A stretch of DNA of 64,000 bases from Sedimentitalea sp039941015. Its GTDB lineage: Bacteria; Pseudomonadota; Alphaproteobacteria; Rhodobacterales; Rhodobacteraceae. Where the stretch lies: the NCBI RefSeq assembly GCF_039941015.1, contig NZ_JBDVFI010000067.1, one strand, 5' to 3'. Below, piece by piece: positions 16,576 through 24,508 of the stretch (positions within the stretch are counted from its first letter, which is position 1; every line of letters begins with the position of its first letter). The position numbers and the translations under genes were made by a program. The notes beneath the pieces were generated by a model. That model did not search any database and was not told the DNA's origin. It saw only the letters and a list, made by a program, of their open reading frames with translations.

Positions 16576-17394
16576 ATGATCGGGAAATTTGTCCGAGGCC
16601 TGACTTTGGGTTTGGCGCTGACCTCTGGGGCGGCGGCGCTCGCGGATGAGAACTTTATTGTTGTGCAATCCACAACGTCGACACAGAACTCGGGATTGCT
16701 GGACGCGATCCTGCCCACATTTAAGGACAAGACCGGCATCGAAGTGCGGGTCGTGGCGGTCGGCACCGGGCAGGCAATCAAGAACGCGATGAACGGGGAC
16801 GGAGACGTCTTGCTTGTTCACGCAAAGCCGGCGGAAGAGAAATTTGTCGCTGAGGGCTGGGGCGTGGCGCGCAAGGACGTGATGTACAATGATTTCGTAT
16901 TGATCGGACCGGAAGAGGACCCCGCAGGTATCGCCGGTGGTGACGATATTGTCGCGGCACTGAAAGAGATTGCCAGTGCCGAGGCCCCGTTTGCGTCGCG
17001 CGGGGATGACAGCGGTACCCACAAGGCAGAACTGCGCCATTGGGGTGCTGCGGACATTGATGTCACAACGCACTCAGGCGACTGGTATCGCGAAACCGGG
17101 TCGGGCATGGGCGCGACGCTGAATGCGGCCGCCGGGATGGATGCCTATGTCCTTAGCGACCGTGCCACATGGATCGCCTTTGGCAACAAGGACGGCATGG
17201 ATATCCTCGTCGAAGGCGATCCGCGCCTCTTTAACCAATACGGTGTGATCCTCGTGAACCCGGAGCAGCATCCGGACGTCAAGGCTGCCGAAGGGCAGAG
17301 CTTTATCGACTGGTTGACCGGTGCTGAGGGGCAGGCGGCGATCGCAGGCTATCAGCTTGACGGGCAGCAGCTGTTCTTTCCTAACGCGGAATAA
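16576..17394 (+). CDS. tupA: Tungstate-binding periplasmic protein
   Basis: A 272-residue exported binding protein with a signal peptide (FVRGLTLGLALTSGAAALA). The mature start VVQSTTSTQNSGLLD carries the Thr/Ser cluster that binds the oxyanion in TupA, and VVAVGTGQAIKNAMNGDGDV and SRGDDSGTHKAE are further TupA signatures. The ATG at 16576 follows GGAG by nine bases; an ATG at 16561 is in frame but lacks a ribosome binding site. It ends the tup operon and is followed by a hairpin terminator. Confidence 0.92.
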   Translation: MIGKFVRGLTLGLALTSGAAALADENFIVVQSTTSTQNSGLLDAILPTFKDKTGIEVRVVAVGTGQAIKNAMNGDGDVLLVHAKPAEEKFVAEGWGVARKDVMYNDFVLIGPEEDPAGIAGGDDIVAALKEIASAEAPFASRGDDSGTHKAELRHWGAADIDVTTHSGDWYRETGSGMGATLNAAAGMDAYVLSDRATWIAFGNKDGMDILVEGDPRLFNQYGVILVNPEQHPDVKAAEGQSFIDWLTGAEGQAAIAGYQLDGQQLFFPNAE

Positions 17395-17399
17395 CCATT

Positions 17400-17433
17400 C
17401 GCGGGCGAGGGATCAGCTCTCTCGCCCGCGTTT
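17400..17433 (+). terminator. Hairpin terminator after tupA, overlapping the mmsB end
   Basis: CGCGGGCGAG pairs with CTCGCCCGCG around an 11-base loop and is followed by TTT. The mmsB stop codon (17413-17415) lies in the loop, so this hairpin separates two convergent operons. Confidence 0.6.
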
Positions 17434-18288
17434 CTCGAAACGCGGCAACATCGCGCTAAAGTCGCGGCCTTTGCCATCCTCGCTCTCAACAAACTGCGCA
17501 TAGAGCGCTTGTGCCAACTGGCCCATCGGTGTGTCCGCGTCGGCACTTTCGGCGGCTTGCTGACTCAGACGTAAATCCTTGAGCATAAGATCCGCTGCAA
17601 AACCGGGTTGATAGCCATTGTCCGCCGGGCTTTGCGGGCCGACACCGGGGGCAGGGCAATAGGCATTCATCGTCCAGCTATAGCCGGATGACGTGCTGAC
17701 CACGTCGAACATTTTCTGCCGGTCCAGACCCAGTTTGTCGGCAAGCGCAAAGGCTTCGCATGTGGCAATCATGGTGACGCCAAGGATCATGTTGTTGCAA
17801 ATCTTGGCGGCTTGTCCGGCACCGGCTTCGCCGCAATGCACTGCCTTTTGACCCATGATTTCGAACAATGGCGCGGCCTTGGCGAATGCTGCCTCGCTGC
17901 CACCGGCCATGAAGGTCAACGTGCCCGCCGACGCGCCGCCTACGCCGCCGGACACCGGCGCGTCGACGGCCAGCAACCCGGCCGCTTCGGCATCCGATGC
18001 AACGGCGCGGGCGCTGTCCACATCCACGGTCGAGCAATCGACCAACGCCGCCCCTTTGGCCATTGCCGGAATGATATCGGCGGCAACGGAACGCAGGATC
18101 GCGCCGTTGGGAAGCATGGTGATGACGACCTCGGCGTCAGTTGCGCATTTGGTGGCAGTGTCTGCCATGGTCACGCCGTCAACACTCACCTCGGCCATGT
18201 CGAACCCGATCACCTCGTGACCGGCTTTGGCCAGGTTGGCGGCCATTGGCGCTCCCATGTTACCCAGACCGATAAATCCGATTTTCAT
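17413..18288 (-). CDS. mmsB: 3-hydroxyisobutyrate dehydrogenase
   Basis: Oxidises 3-hydroxyisobutyrate to methylmalonate semialdehyde with NAD in valine degradation. The start at 18288 is preceded by GAGGAGAATGTC, better than an upstream in-frame ATG. The protein of 291 residues begins with the Rossmann motif IGFIGLGNMGAPMAANL; the substrate loop is DAPVSGGVGGASAGTLTFM and the catalytic Lys is in AGQAAKICNNM. It lies 10 bases after the stop of the 3-hydroxyisobutyryl-CoA hydrolase gene, as part of a three-gene valine operon. Confidence 0.93.
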   Translation of the reverse strand: MKIGFIGLGNMGAPMAANLAKAGHEVIGFDMAEVSVDGVTMADTATKCATDAEVVITMLPNGAILRSVAADIIPAMAKGAALVDCSTVDVDSARAVASDAEAAGLLAVDAPVSGGVGGASAGTLTFMAGGSEAAFAKAAPLFEIMGQKAVHCGEAGAGQAAKICNNMILGVTMIATCEAFALADKLGLDRQKMFDVVSTSSGYSWTMNAYCPAPGVGPQSPADNGYQPGFAADLMLKDLRLSQQAAESADADTPMGQLAQALYAQFVESEDGKGRDFSAMLPRFEKRGRES

Positions 18289-18298
18289 GACATTCTCC

Positions 18299-19336
18299 TC
18301 ATGTTTCAAACTTCAACCCATCCACGCCAAGCGGGGCAAGCATCCTGTCAATGGCGTCGCGCGGAACCGGCTGGTTCGCGAATTTCCACTGCGGGTTGCG
18401 ATCCTTATCGATGATCGCGGCGCGGATACCTTCGAGAAAATCGCCCTCTTGCATGGCCCGGTGGGTATAGCGGTATTCCATCCTCAGCGCGCGGTACATA
18501 TCGGGGGTTTCAGCCTGAAGGTAGCGGATGATCTCGATCGCGCAAGCCATGGCCAAGGGCGAATTGCGCTGCATGACAGCGAGCGTGTCTTGGGCAAATG
18601 TGCTGCCGTATGCAGCAAGCTGTGACTGAATTTCAGCCAGATTCGGCGCATCAAACAGCCTGTTGATTTCTGGCAAGAGGTTCAGAAGGTCGGCCTGGGG
18701 CGGCGTGTGGGCATGGGATATAATATGGTCGACTTCGCCGCTGGCTTCGAGGATCTGGATCAGATCATCCCATTGCGCGCGGGGTATGAAGTGATCCGCA
18801 AAGCCAGCCAGAATCGCGTCGCTTGCGTTCATACGCGCCGCAGTAGTGCCGAGATAGACACCGAGTTGGCCCGGAGCGCGCGCCAAAAGATAACTGCCCC
18901 CGACGTCCGGCACGAGCCCGATACCACATTCGGGCATCGCAATGCGGCTGCTTTCTTCGACCACGCGATGGCGACCGTGACAGCCGATGCCGACACCACC
19001 ACCCATGGTGTATCCTTGCATGAAACTGACCACCGGTTTCGCATAGGTCGCCAGCAGCGCATTCAGTCGGTATTCATCCCGCCAGAAGGACTGACCATAA
19101 TCGAAATCACCACGCATGCCCGTTTCATAAAGCTCGGCGATGTCACCACCGGCACAGAACGCCTTGTCACCCTCGGCGTCAATGATGACGAGGGCTACTT
19201 GTTCCTCTTCGCGCCACAGATGCAGCGCCGTATCAATGGCCATGCACATGTCATGGCTAAGCGCGTTGAGCGCCTTCGGGCGGGTCAGGGTGATCCGCCC
19301 GGCGCGCCCTTCAACGCGGATGTTGATATCGCTCAC
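18299..19336 (-). CDS. 3-hydroxyisobutyryl-CoA hydrolase
   Basis: A 345-residue crotonase-fold enzyme that releases free 3-hydroxyisobutyrate from its CoA ester in valine degradation. The oxyanion segments are AFCAGGDIAELYE and MQGYTMGGGVGIG; the catalytic Glu is in MPECGIGLVPDVGG, as in the hydrolase subgroup. The C-terminal ECH_2 part (FLEGIRAAIIDKDRNPQW) is the mark of hydrolases rather than plain hydratases. It lies between the isobutyryl-CoA dehydrogenase and mmsB genes with 6- and 10-base gaps, so the order follows the pathway. Confidence 0.9.
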   Translation of the reverse strand: MSDINIRVEGRAGRITLTRPKALNALSHDMCMAIDTALHLWREEEQVALVIIDAEGDKAFCAGGDIAELYETGMRGDFDYGQSFWRDEYRLNALLATYAKPVVSFMQGYTMGGGVGIGCHGRHRVVEESSRIAMPECGIGLVPDVGGSYLLARAPGQLGVYLGTTAARMNASDAILAGFADHFIPRAQWDDLIQILEASGEVDHIISHAHTPPQADLLNLLPEINRLFDAPNLAEIQSQLAAYGSTFAQDTLAVMQRNSPLAMACAIEIIRYLQAETPDMYRALRMEYRYTHRAMQEGDFLEGIRAAIIDKDRNPQWKFANQPVPRDAIDRMLAPLGVDGLKFET

Positions 19337-19342
19337 GTTGAC

Positions 19343-20485
19343 CTACCGCGCGGCGAGCATATTCCGCGCGACGATCACGCGCATGATTTCGTTGGTACCT
19401 TCGAGAATTTGGTGAACCCGCAAATCGCGGACCAGCTTTTCGATCCCGTAATCCGCGAGATAGCCGTAGCCGCCGTGTAATTGCAGACATTGATCGACGA
19501 TCTTGCTGCCGGCTTCGGTCACGAACTTCTTGGCCATGGCACAATGCTTGGAGGCATCGGGCGCGCCTTGATCCAGTTTCCATGCCGCCTGGCGCAGGAA
19601 CACCCGCGCGGCCTGCAGTTCGATTTCCATGTCGGCGAGTCGAAACTGCAATCCCTGGAACTGGTCGATGGAGGTTCCGAATGCCTTACGCTCTGACATG
19701 TAGGTCAGCGTCAAGTTCAACGCCGTCTGTGCCGCTCCCAACGAGCAGGACGAAATGTTCAGGCGTCCACCGTCAAGGCCCATCATGGCATATTTGAAAC
19801 CTTGACCTTCGTCTCCGACCAAATTGTCGGCGGATATCTTGCAATCGTCAAACTGCACTTGTGCGGTGGGTTGCGAACGCCAGCCCATCTTGTCTTCCAT
19901 CGCACCAAACGACAGGCCGGGTGTGCCATCCTCGACATAGACGGTCGAGATCCCCTTGGGACCCGCATCGCCGGTCCGCACCATGCAGACATAGGCGTCG
20001 GAATATCCGCCGCCGGATATGAACGCTTTGGTGCCGTTCAACACATAGCCTTCGTTGGTTTTTTCCGCGCGGGTCTTCAGCGCGGCGGCATCACTGCCGG
20101 AACCCGGTTCTGTCAGGCAATAGGACAGCACGGTTTCCAGCGACAGCACACCCGGCATGATCCGCGATTTCATCTCGTCGCTGCCGAAAGTGTCGAGCAT
20201 CTTGGCGCACATATTGTGGATCGACAGGAATGCCGCAACGGACGGGCAGGCCATGCTCAGGGCCTCGAACACCAACGTGGCGTCGAGCCTGCTCAGACCC
20301 GAACCGCCGGAGTCTTCGCTAACGTACAGCCCGCCAAAGCCCAGCTCGCCAATCTGTGGCCAGAGCGATTTTGGTATTGTGCCCTCACTCTCCCATTGCC
20401 GTGCGAAGGGGGCGATGTTTTCCTGTCCGAACGCATGCGCCATATCAAAGATGGCGGTTTGTTCTTCACTCATTGCAAAATCCAT
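19343..20485 (-). CDS. Isobutyryl-CoA dehydrogenase (acyl-CoA dehydrogenase family)
   Basis: An FAD enzyme that oxidises isobutyryl-CoA to methacrylyl-CoA in valine degradation. I start at 20485, where GGAGGAG lies nearby; an in-frame ATG five codons earlier is less likely. It has 380 residues, with CLTEPGSGSDA as the FAD/substrate motif, WRSQPTAQVQFDDC in the beta domain, and the catalytic Glu in HQILEGTNEIMR. Substrate is inferred from the neighbouring 3-hydroxyisobutyryl-CoA hydrolase and mmsB, since sequence alone would also allow other short-chain acyl-CoAs. Confidence 0.88.
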   Translation of the reverse strand: MDFAMSEEQTAIFDMAHAFGQENIAPFARQWESEGTIPKSLWPQIGELGFGGLYVSEDSGGSGLSRLDATLVFEALSMACPSVAAFLSIHNMCAKMLDTFGSDEMKSRIMPGVLSLETVLSYCLTEPGSGSDAAALKTRAEKTNEGYVLNGTKAFISGGGYSDAYVCMVRTGDAGPKGISTVYVEDGTPGLSFGAMEDKMGWRSQPTAQVQFDDCKISADNLVGDEGQGFKYAMMGLDGGRLNISSCSLGAAQTALNLTLTYMSERKAFGTSIDQFQGLQFRLADMEIELQAARVFLRQAAWKLDQGAPDASKHCAMAKKFVTEAGSKIVDQCLQLHGGYGYLADYGIEKLVRDLRVHQILEGTNEIMRVIVARNMLAAR

Positions 20486-20605
20486 GCAGATCTCCTCCAA
20501 CGCATCGAATTGAACAGATGTTTAATTCCCAACCCTTACAGGAATGTTGCCACGGTCCGCAATCCGCTCTTGCTGTCTATCGACAGGCGCGGGTGCTTAG
20601 GGTCG

Positions 20606-21721
20606 CTACAGATCAGCATGAAACTCTTCGATCAGATTTTTCACGACTGCGGGGCCGGGCGCATTGCCAGCCTCTTCGGCCTCGGCATGTACCCGCCGCT
20701 GACGCGCCGCACTGGTACCATCGCGGACGATTCCCCGCAGTGTGGCCAGCTCGCTCTGAATCTCAAGTGCCTCGGCGTCTTCGGACAAGAGACCAGTCAA
20801 CTCATCCATCAGCGTCGCAAATGGTTTGATCGACCGGTCGCCGAAATCGATCAGCCCCTCGGTGGTGCCATAGCGCTGTGCCCGCCAGCGGTTTTCTGCA
20901 ATCAGGAACCGGTCATAGGCGCGCCAACGCTGGTTCCGCTCGCGCAGTCGGCACAGCATCCGGGTGAGCGCCTGTATCAAAGCGGCCAGCGCCAGCGTAT
21001 GTTCAAGACGTGGCTGCACGTCCATGATGCGGGTTTCCAGCGTCGGAAACTTGTGTGACGGGCGCAGATCCCACCAGATTTTGCTGGTGTCCTCGATGAT
21101 TTCAAGATCGATCAGCGTTCCGGCGGTCCGTTCGTATTCAGACCAGCTGTCAAAATGTGGCGGCAGTCCCGTCCGGGGCAGGTTGTCAAAGATCGTCAAT
21201 CGGTAGGACGCCAGCCGCGTGTCATCCCCTTGCCAGAACGGAGAAGATGAGGACAGCGCCAAAAGATGGGGCAGGAAATAGCTGAGCTGTGGCATTAGAT
21301 CGGTGCGCAGCGATTTTTCCTCGATCCCCACGTGAACATGCATGCCACAGATCAGCATGCGTCGCGCCACCCCGCCCAGGGCGCGTTCAAGCGCGTTATA
21401 TCGATCTTTTTCCGTGTGCTGTTGGTCCTTCCAGTCCGCAAACGGATGGCAAGAGACCGCGATCGGGGCGAGGTTGTGCTTGGCTGCGTGACGCGACACG
21501 CAGGCGCGCAGATGTTTCAGATCTTCGCGTGCTTCGGCAATCGATGCGCAGACCCGGGTGCCGACCTCGATCTGGCATTGCAGGAATTCGGGGCTAACCT
21601 GATCCTCGAGATCTGATTGGCAGGCTGACATGAGCTCGGGCGGCGCTTCGGCCAGATCAAGGCTGTCACGATCGACCAGCAGGTATTCTTCTTCGATTCC
21701 GAGGGTGAATTCCCGCTGCAT
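20606..21721 (-). CDS. Carboxylate-amine ligase, YbdK/GCS2 family
   Basis: A 371-residue enzyme of the glutamate-cysteine ligase type 2 family, the same length as E. coli YbdK. It begins MQREFTLGIEEEYLLVD, with the metal-binding Glu cluster; GMHVHVGIEEKSLR and RIMDVQPRLEHTLA are further hallmarks. YbdK has weak glutamate-cysteine ligase activity; the natural substrate is not settled. The start has GGAG seven bases upstream; a longer in-frame start would overlap the divergent methyltransferase leader. It is not clearly part of the valine operon, being separated from it by 120 bp. Confidence 0.88.
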   Translation of the reverse strand: MQREFTLGIEEEYLLVDRDSLDLAEAPPELMSACQSDLEDQVSPEFLQCQIEVGTRVCASIAEAREDLKHLRACVSRHAAKHNLAPIAVSCHPFADWKDQQHTEKDRYNALERALGGVARRMLICGMHVHVGIEEKSLRTDLMPQLSYFLPHLLALSSSSPFWQGDDTRLASYRLTIFDNLPRTGLPPHFDSWSEYERTAGTLIDLEIIEDTSKIWWDLRPSHKFPTLETRIMDVQPRLEHTLALAALIQALTRMLCRLRERNQRWRAYDRFLIAENRWRAQRYGTTEGLIDFGDRSIKPFATLMDELTGLLSEDAEALEIQSELATLRGIVRDGTSAARQRRVHAEAEEAGNAPGPAVVKNLIEEFHADL

Positions 21722-21876
21722 GATGTATCTCCATCGGTGACTTTGCCCCAGTGAACGGGTTGACCGCGTTCTTGCCAAGTGAAAAATCGACCGGCTGCGG
21801 GTTGCGGTGGTTGATGGAACCGGGCAAATCGGCTGGATGGAATTGGGTTTGGTGGCCCGTTGACGGAGAGTGTGCG

Positions 21877-22725
21877 ATGGGAAACGGTAGCAAGATACGT
21901 AAGATCAACAGCTTGCTGGACGGTCTTGATGTTTGTCTGACCGACGGTCAGGCGCATCGCGCCGAACAGGAAAGGCTGCGCGCATTCGAGGCCCGAGGTG
22001 GTTTGGATGGTCCGGCTTATGCCCTGTCGCCGGGGATGGACGGGTTTGATATATCCTCGCTGGTTTCGGACTTTAGCGAACATGGCGCCGATTTGGCGCG
22101 GTTGATGACCCACGGATCGAACGATACCGGATATGCGCCGGGCAACGGGTATTTCGACACTCCGGACGCCGAGGCGCTCTATCTCATGGTACGTCGTGCG
22201 CGGCCGCGCCGGGTGATCGAAGTTGGTTGTGGCAACTCTACTCGAATTACGCGCCAAGCCATTCTTGACGGTGGGTTGGACACAGTACTGACCGCGATTG
22301 ATCCATGGCCGCGCGCGGATATTGCGGATGTCGTGGACCGGTTCGAACAGGCGACACTGGAGAGCGTGGATCCATCGCTGTTTGCGGATCTGACTGATGG
22401 CGATATCCTGTTCATCGACAGTAGCCATCAGGTCCGGATGAGCAATGATGTGGCGCATCTGTTCTGCCGGATCATTCCGGCACTGGCATCCGGTGTGGTG
22501 ATCCACGTCCATGACGTGTTTCTGCCTTATGAATATCCCAAGCGGTTTTTCTATGATTGCCCGTCCTGGGCCGAGCAATACATGCTGCATGCGCTGCTTC
22601 AGGGTGGGGGCTATGATATCCTGTGGCCCGGATACTATCTGCAACAGAGCCGACCGGATGCCGTAGCCGCGCTGCCGTTCCTGTCGGAAGGGCGTGCGCA
22701 GAGTTTCTGGATCAGAAAGAGATGA
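21877..22725 (+). CDS. Class I SAM-dependent methyltransferase (Methyltransf_24 type)
   Basis: A 282-residue protein with motif I RVIEVGCGNSTRITRQA, the acidic strand-2 end AIDPWPRAD and motif IV-like DILFIDSSHQVRMSND. HVHDVFLPYEYPKRF resembles methyltransferases that act on glycans or small hydroxylated molecules. The ATG at 21877 is used because GGAGAG lies six bases upstream; the frame is open further to 21751 but that part overlaps the divergent YbdK leader. The target is unknown. Confidence 0.75.
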   Translation: MGNGSKIRKINSLLDGLDVCLTDGQAHRAEQERLRAFEARGGLDGPAYALSPGMDGFDISSLVSDFSEHGADLARLMTHGSNDTGYAPGNGYFDTPDAEALYLMVRRARPRRVIEVGCGNSTRITRQAILDGGLDTVLTAIDPWPRADIADVVDRFEQATLESVDPSLFADLTDGDILFIDSSHQVRMSNDVAHLFCRIIPALASGVVIHVHDVFLPYEYPKRFFYDCPSWAEQYMLHALLQGGGYDILWPGYYLQQSRPDAVAALPFLSEGRAQSFWIRKR

Positions 22726-22761
22726 ACCGGTCGGTGTTGGGGTAGGAGGCGCTGCCCCTCT

Positions 22762-22784
22762 GGTGAAAATCGGGGATTTTCACC
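22762..22784. terminator. Perfect hairpin between convergent genes
   Basis: GGTGAAAAT and ATTTTCACC form a nine-pair stem around CGGGG. There is no T tract, so it is at best a weak terminator or an mRNA end stabiliser for the methyltransferase gene. Confidence 0.4.
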
Positions 22785-22794
22785 ATTCACCCCC

Positions 22795-22817
22795 GGAGTA
22801 GTTTGACAAAGCTGAAG
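22795..22817 (+). repeat. Dispersed intergenic repeat, copy 1
   Basis: A 23-base element starting GGAGTA and ending ACAAAGCTGAAG. It differs at three positions from a copy at 58356-58378, also just after a gene end. Confidence 0.5.
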
Positions 22818-22847
22818 CTCTGGTCAGGGTTATTGCCGGACTGGACG

Positions 22848-23447
22848 TCAGAGCAGGCGGACCTGGGTTCCGATCTGAACCAGCGGATAGAGCTGTTCCA
22901 CGTGCTGGTTATACAGACCGATACAGCCCGATGAGCTTTGACGGCCGATCTTGCGCGTGTCGTGGGTGCCGTGCACGAGATAGGCAGGCCAATCCAGATA
23001 CATCGCACGGGTGCCAAGCGGGTTACCGGGGCCACCTTCCATGTAATCAGGCAGCGTGGGGTCGCGTTCGCGCATGTTGGCCGTCGGTGTCCAGCGCGGA
23101 TTTTCCGCCTTGCGCACGACTTTGGAGTAGCCCCGTCGCGTCAACTCTTCGGACATAGGAACCGAAGACGGGAACAGGAGGTAAGTGGAATCATCCGGGC
23201 CCCAGTAGTGCACCGCCCGGCTTGTTATGTCGGCCAAGAGGCACCCTTTGCCCAGCGTATCAAAGTGATCTTGCCAGCGTTGCATCTGGAACGAAGAGGT
23301 ATTGCGGCGCACAGGCAGTTCGTCGCGAATGGCGGTTTCGGATTGCGGAAACGCGTCCGAAGATTGCGCGCGAAGCAACGCGGGAGTCGCGAGCGTAGTG
23401 GCCATCCCCAGCACTAGAGAACGCCTGGTCAAATTACCATGGGTCAT
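22848..23447 (-). CDS. L,D-transpeptidase (YkuD domain)
   Basis: A 199-residue exported enzyme that crosslinks peptidoglycan or attaches proteins to it. The N-terminus LTRRSLVLGMATTLATPALL looks like a twin-arginine signal with cleavage near LRAQ. The YkuD catalytic site is complete: YLVHGTHDT followed by SSSGCIGL with the active Cys. GPGNPLGTRAMYL is the substrate-side motif. It stands alone, convergent with the methyltransferase gene and divergent from the VPLPA-CTERM gene. Confidence 0.9.
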   Translation of the reverse strand: MTHGNLTRRSLVLGMATTLATPALLRAQSSDAFPQSETAIRDELPVRRNTSSFQMQRWQDHFDTLGKGCLLADITSRAVHYWGPDDSTYLLFPSSVPMSEELTRRGYSKVVRKAENPRWTPTANMRERDPTLPDYMEGGPGNPLGTRAMYLDWPAYLVHGTHDTRKIGRQSSSGCIGLYNQHVEQLYPLVQIGTQVRLL

Positions 23448-23752
23448 GTCGAAGCCTCGTATTCTTGTTTGGTCCAGTCTTTACGACGCACTGCGCCTTG
23501 ATGCAAAGGCCGAAAGCGAAGCAAGCGCGGCTCTCACGCGAATGTTAGCGTTGTGTGTGTTCGGTTGCAGAAACAGCTTGAAATTCGCCCTTTTCGGTCG
23601 CAAATCGCTTTAGAATTGCAGAGCAAGTATCTACTCGCCAGACACATTCCTAAACTTGATTGCAAACGCGCCAGATGATAGTGTGAAAAGCGTGATGCTG
23701 TGCATTTAAGGCGCGGTTGGTAACGAGATTTTGGAGCAGGGACTTAAATCAT
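23448..23752. other. Intergenic region between divergent LDT and VPLPA-CTERM genes
   Basis: About 305 bases with no supported gene. It is somewhat more AT-rich than the flanks and must hold both promoters; I see no clear operator. GGAGCAGGG precedes the VPLPA-CTERM start. Confidence 0.6.
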
Positions 23753-24373
23753 ATGAGTAAGAAGAGATTTTTCGCAACGTGCGCTGCAGGTGCCATGATG
23801 CTGGCAACAGCCGGGATCGCACATGCATCGACCTTTACCATTGGATCGGGTTCGTCGGTCAGCCTGACGCCGACTGGTGGTTTTTTCTCTGGGTGTACCG
23901 GGGCAGGCGACTGTATCGAAGAAAGTCTGGCATCCGGCTTGGTTGGAACAACATTCGATCTCAATGAGGTTGGTGATTACGAAACCTTTGATTTTCTGAC
24001 GTTCACCGGCAACGGTACCGGGTTCTACGAAAACTACACTGCTTCGGCGACGTTGGCGTTCAGTGCGCCGACGATTGATGCTAGCAGCGGTGGAGCGGGC
24101 GGTGTCGTTGGTGTCATTGGTGGCTTCATCGGCGCCGGTGCGCTTGAATGGGATGATGTGCCAGTTGATGTCGCATTTGGTAACACCGGAATCGTGTCCA
24201 TCGATTTCCAAGGCGGTAGCACGATCTTGCCAGGTACTTCGATCACCACCACGGCAACCGTCACATTGGTACAGGCCGACATCTCGCCGGTGCCGCTGCC
24301 TGCGACAGGTCTGCTGCTCTTGGGTGGTATGGGTGGCCTCGTCGCCATGCGCCGCAAGAGGAAAGCAGCCTGA
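23753..24373 (+). CDS. VPLPA-CTERM sorting domain protein
   Basis: A 206-residue exported protein. It has a signal peptide (RFFATCAAGAMMLATAGIAHA), a Gly/Thr/Ser-rich beta-type body with no known domain, and a C-terminal PVPLPATGLLLLGGMGGLVAM helix ending RRKRKAA. This tripartite end is the PEP-CTERM-like VPLPA signal, processed by an exosortase-type protease in many Rhodobacterales; such proteins are thought to be surface or matrix proteins. The two early cysteines (FSGCTGAGDC) could form a disulfide. The body function is unknown. A strong terminator follows. Confidence 0.88.
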   Translation: MSKKRFFATCAAGAMMLATAGIAHASTFTIGSGSSVSLTPTGGFFSGCTGAGDCIEESLASGLVGTTFDLNEVGDYETFDFLTFTGNGTGFYENYTASATLAFSAPTIDASSGGAGGVVGVIGGFIGAGALEWDDVPVDVAFGNTGIVSIDFQGGSTILPGTSITTTATVTLVQADISPVPLPATGLLLLGGMGGLVAMRRKRKAA

Positions 24374-24399
24374 AGCCAACATTTTCATCGGATTGAAGA

Positions 24400-24423
24400 G
24401 GGCGGTCAATTGACCGCCCTTTT
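24400..24423 (+). terminator. Rho-independent terminator of the VPLPA-CTERM gene
   Basis: GGGCGGTCAA runs straight into its exact complement TTGACCGCCC, followed by TTTT at 24420-24423. It is 26 bases after the stop. Confidence 0.85.
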
Positions 24424-24462
24424 GCTTTGGCGCGGTTGCTTGCAGGTGTTTGCCGACAGACG

Positions 24463-24486
24463 AAAAAAGGGCGCCGATTGGCGCCC
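24463..24486 (-). terminator. Rho-independent terminator of mmsA
   Basis: Read on the minus strand, GGGCGCC and GGCGCCC pair around a four-base loop and are followed by six T (plus-strand A at 24463-24468). It lies 22 bases after the mmsA stop. Confidence 0.85.
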
Positions 24487-24508
24487 TTTCCGTTGAAATC
24501 TTCAGACC

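Noticed and set aside
19802..21058. A 418-codon plus-strand frame across the acyl-CoA dehydrogenase and YbdK genes
   Set aside because: It spans two clearly real genes on the other strand and an intergenic gap; it has no ribosome binding site or motif.
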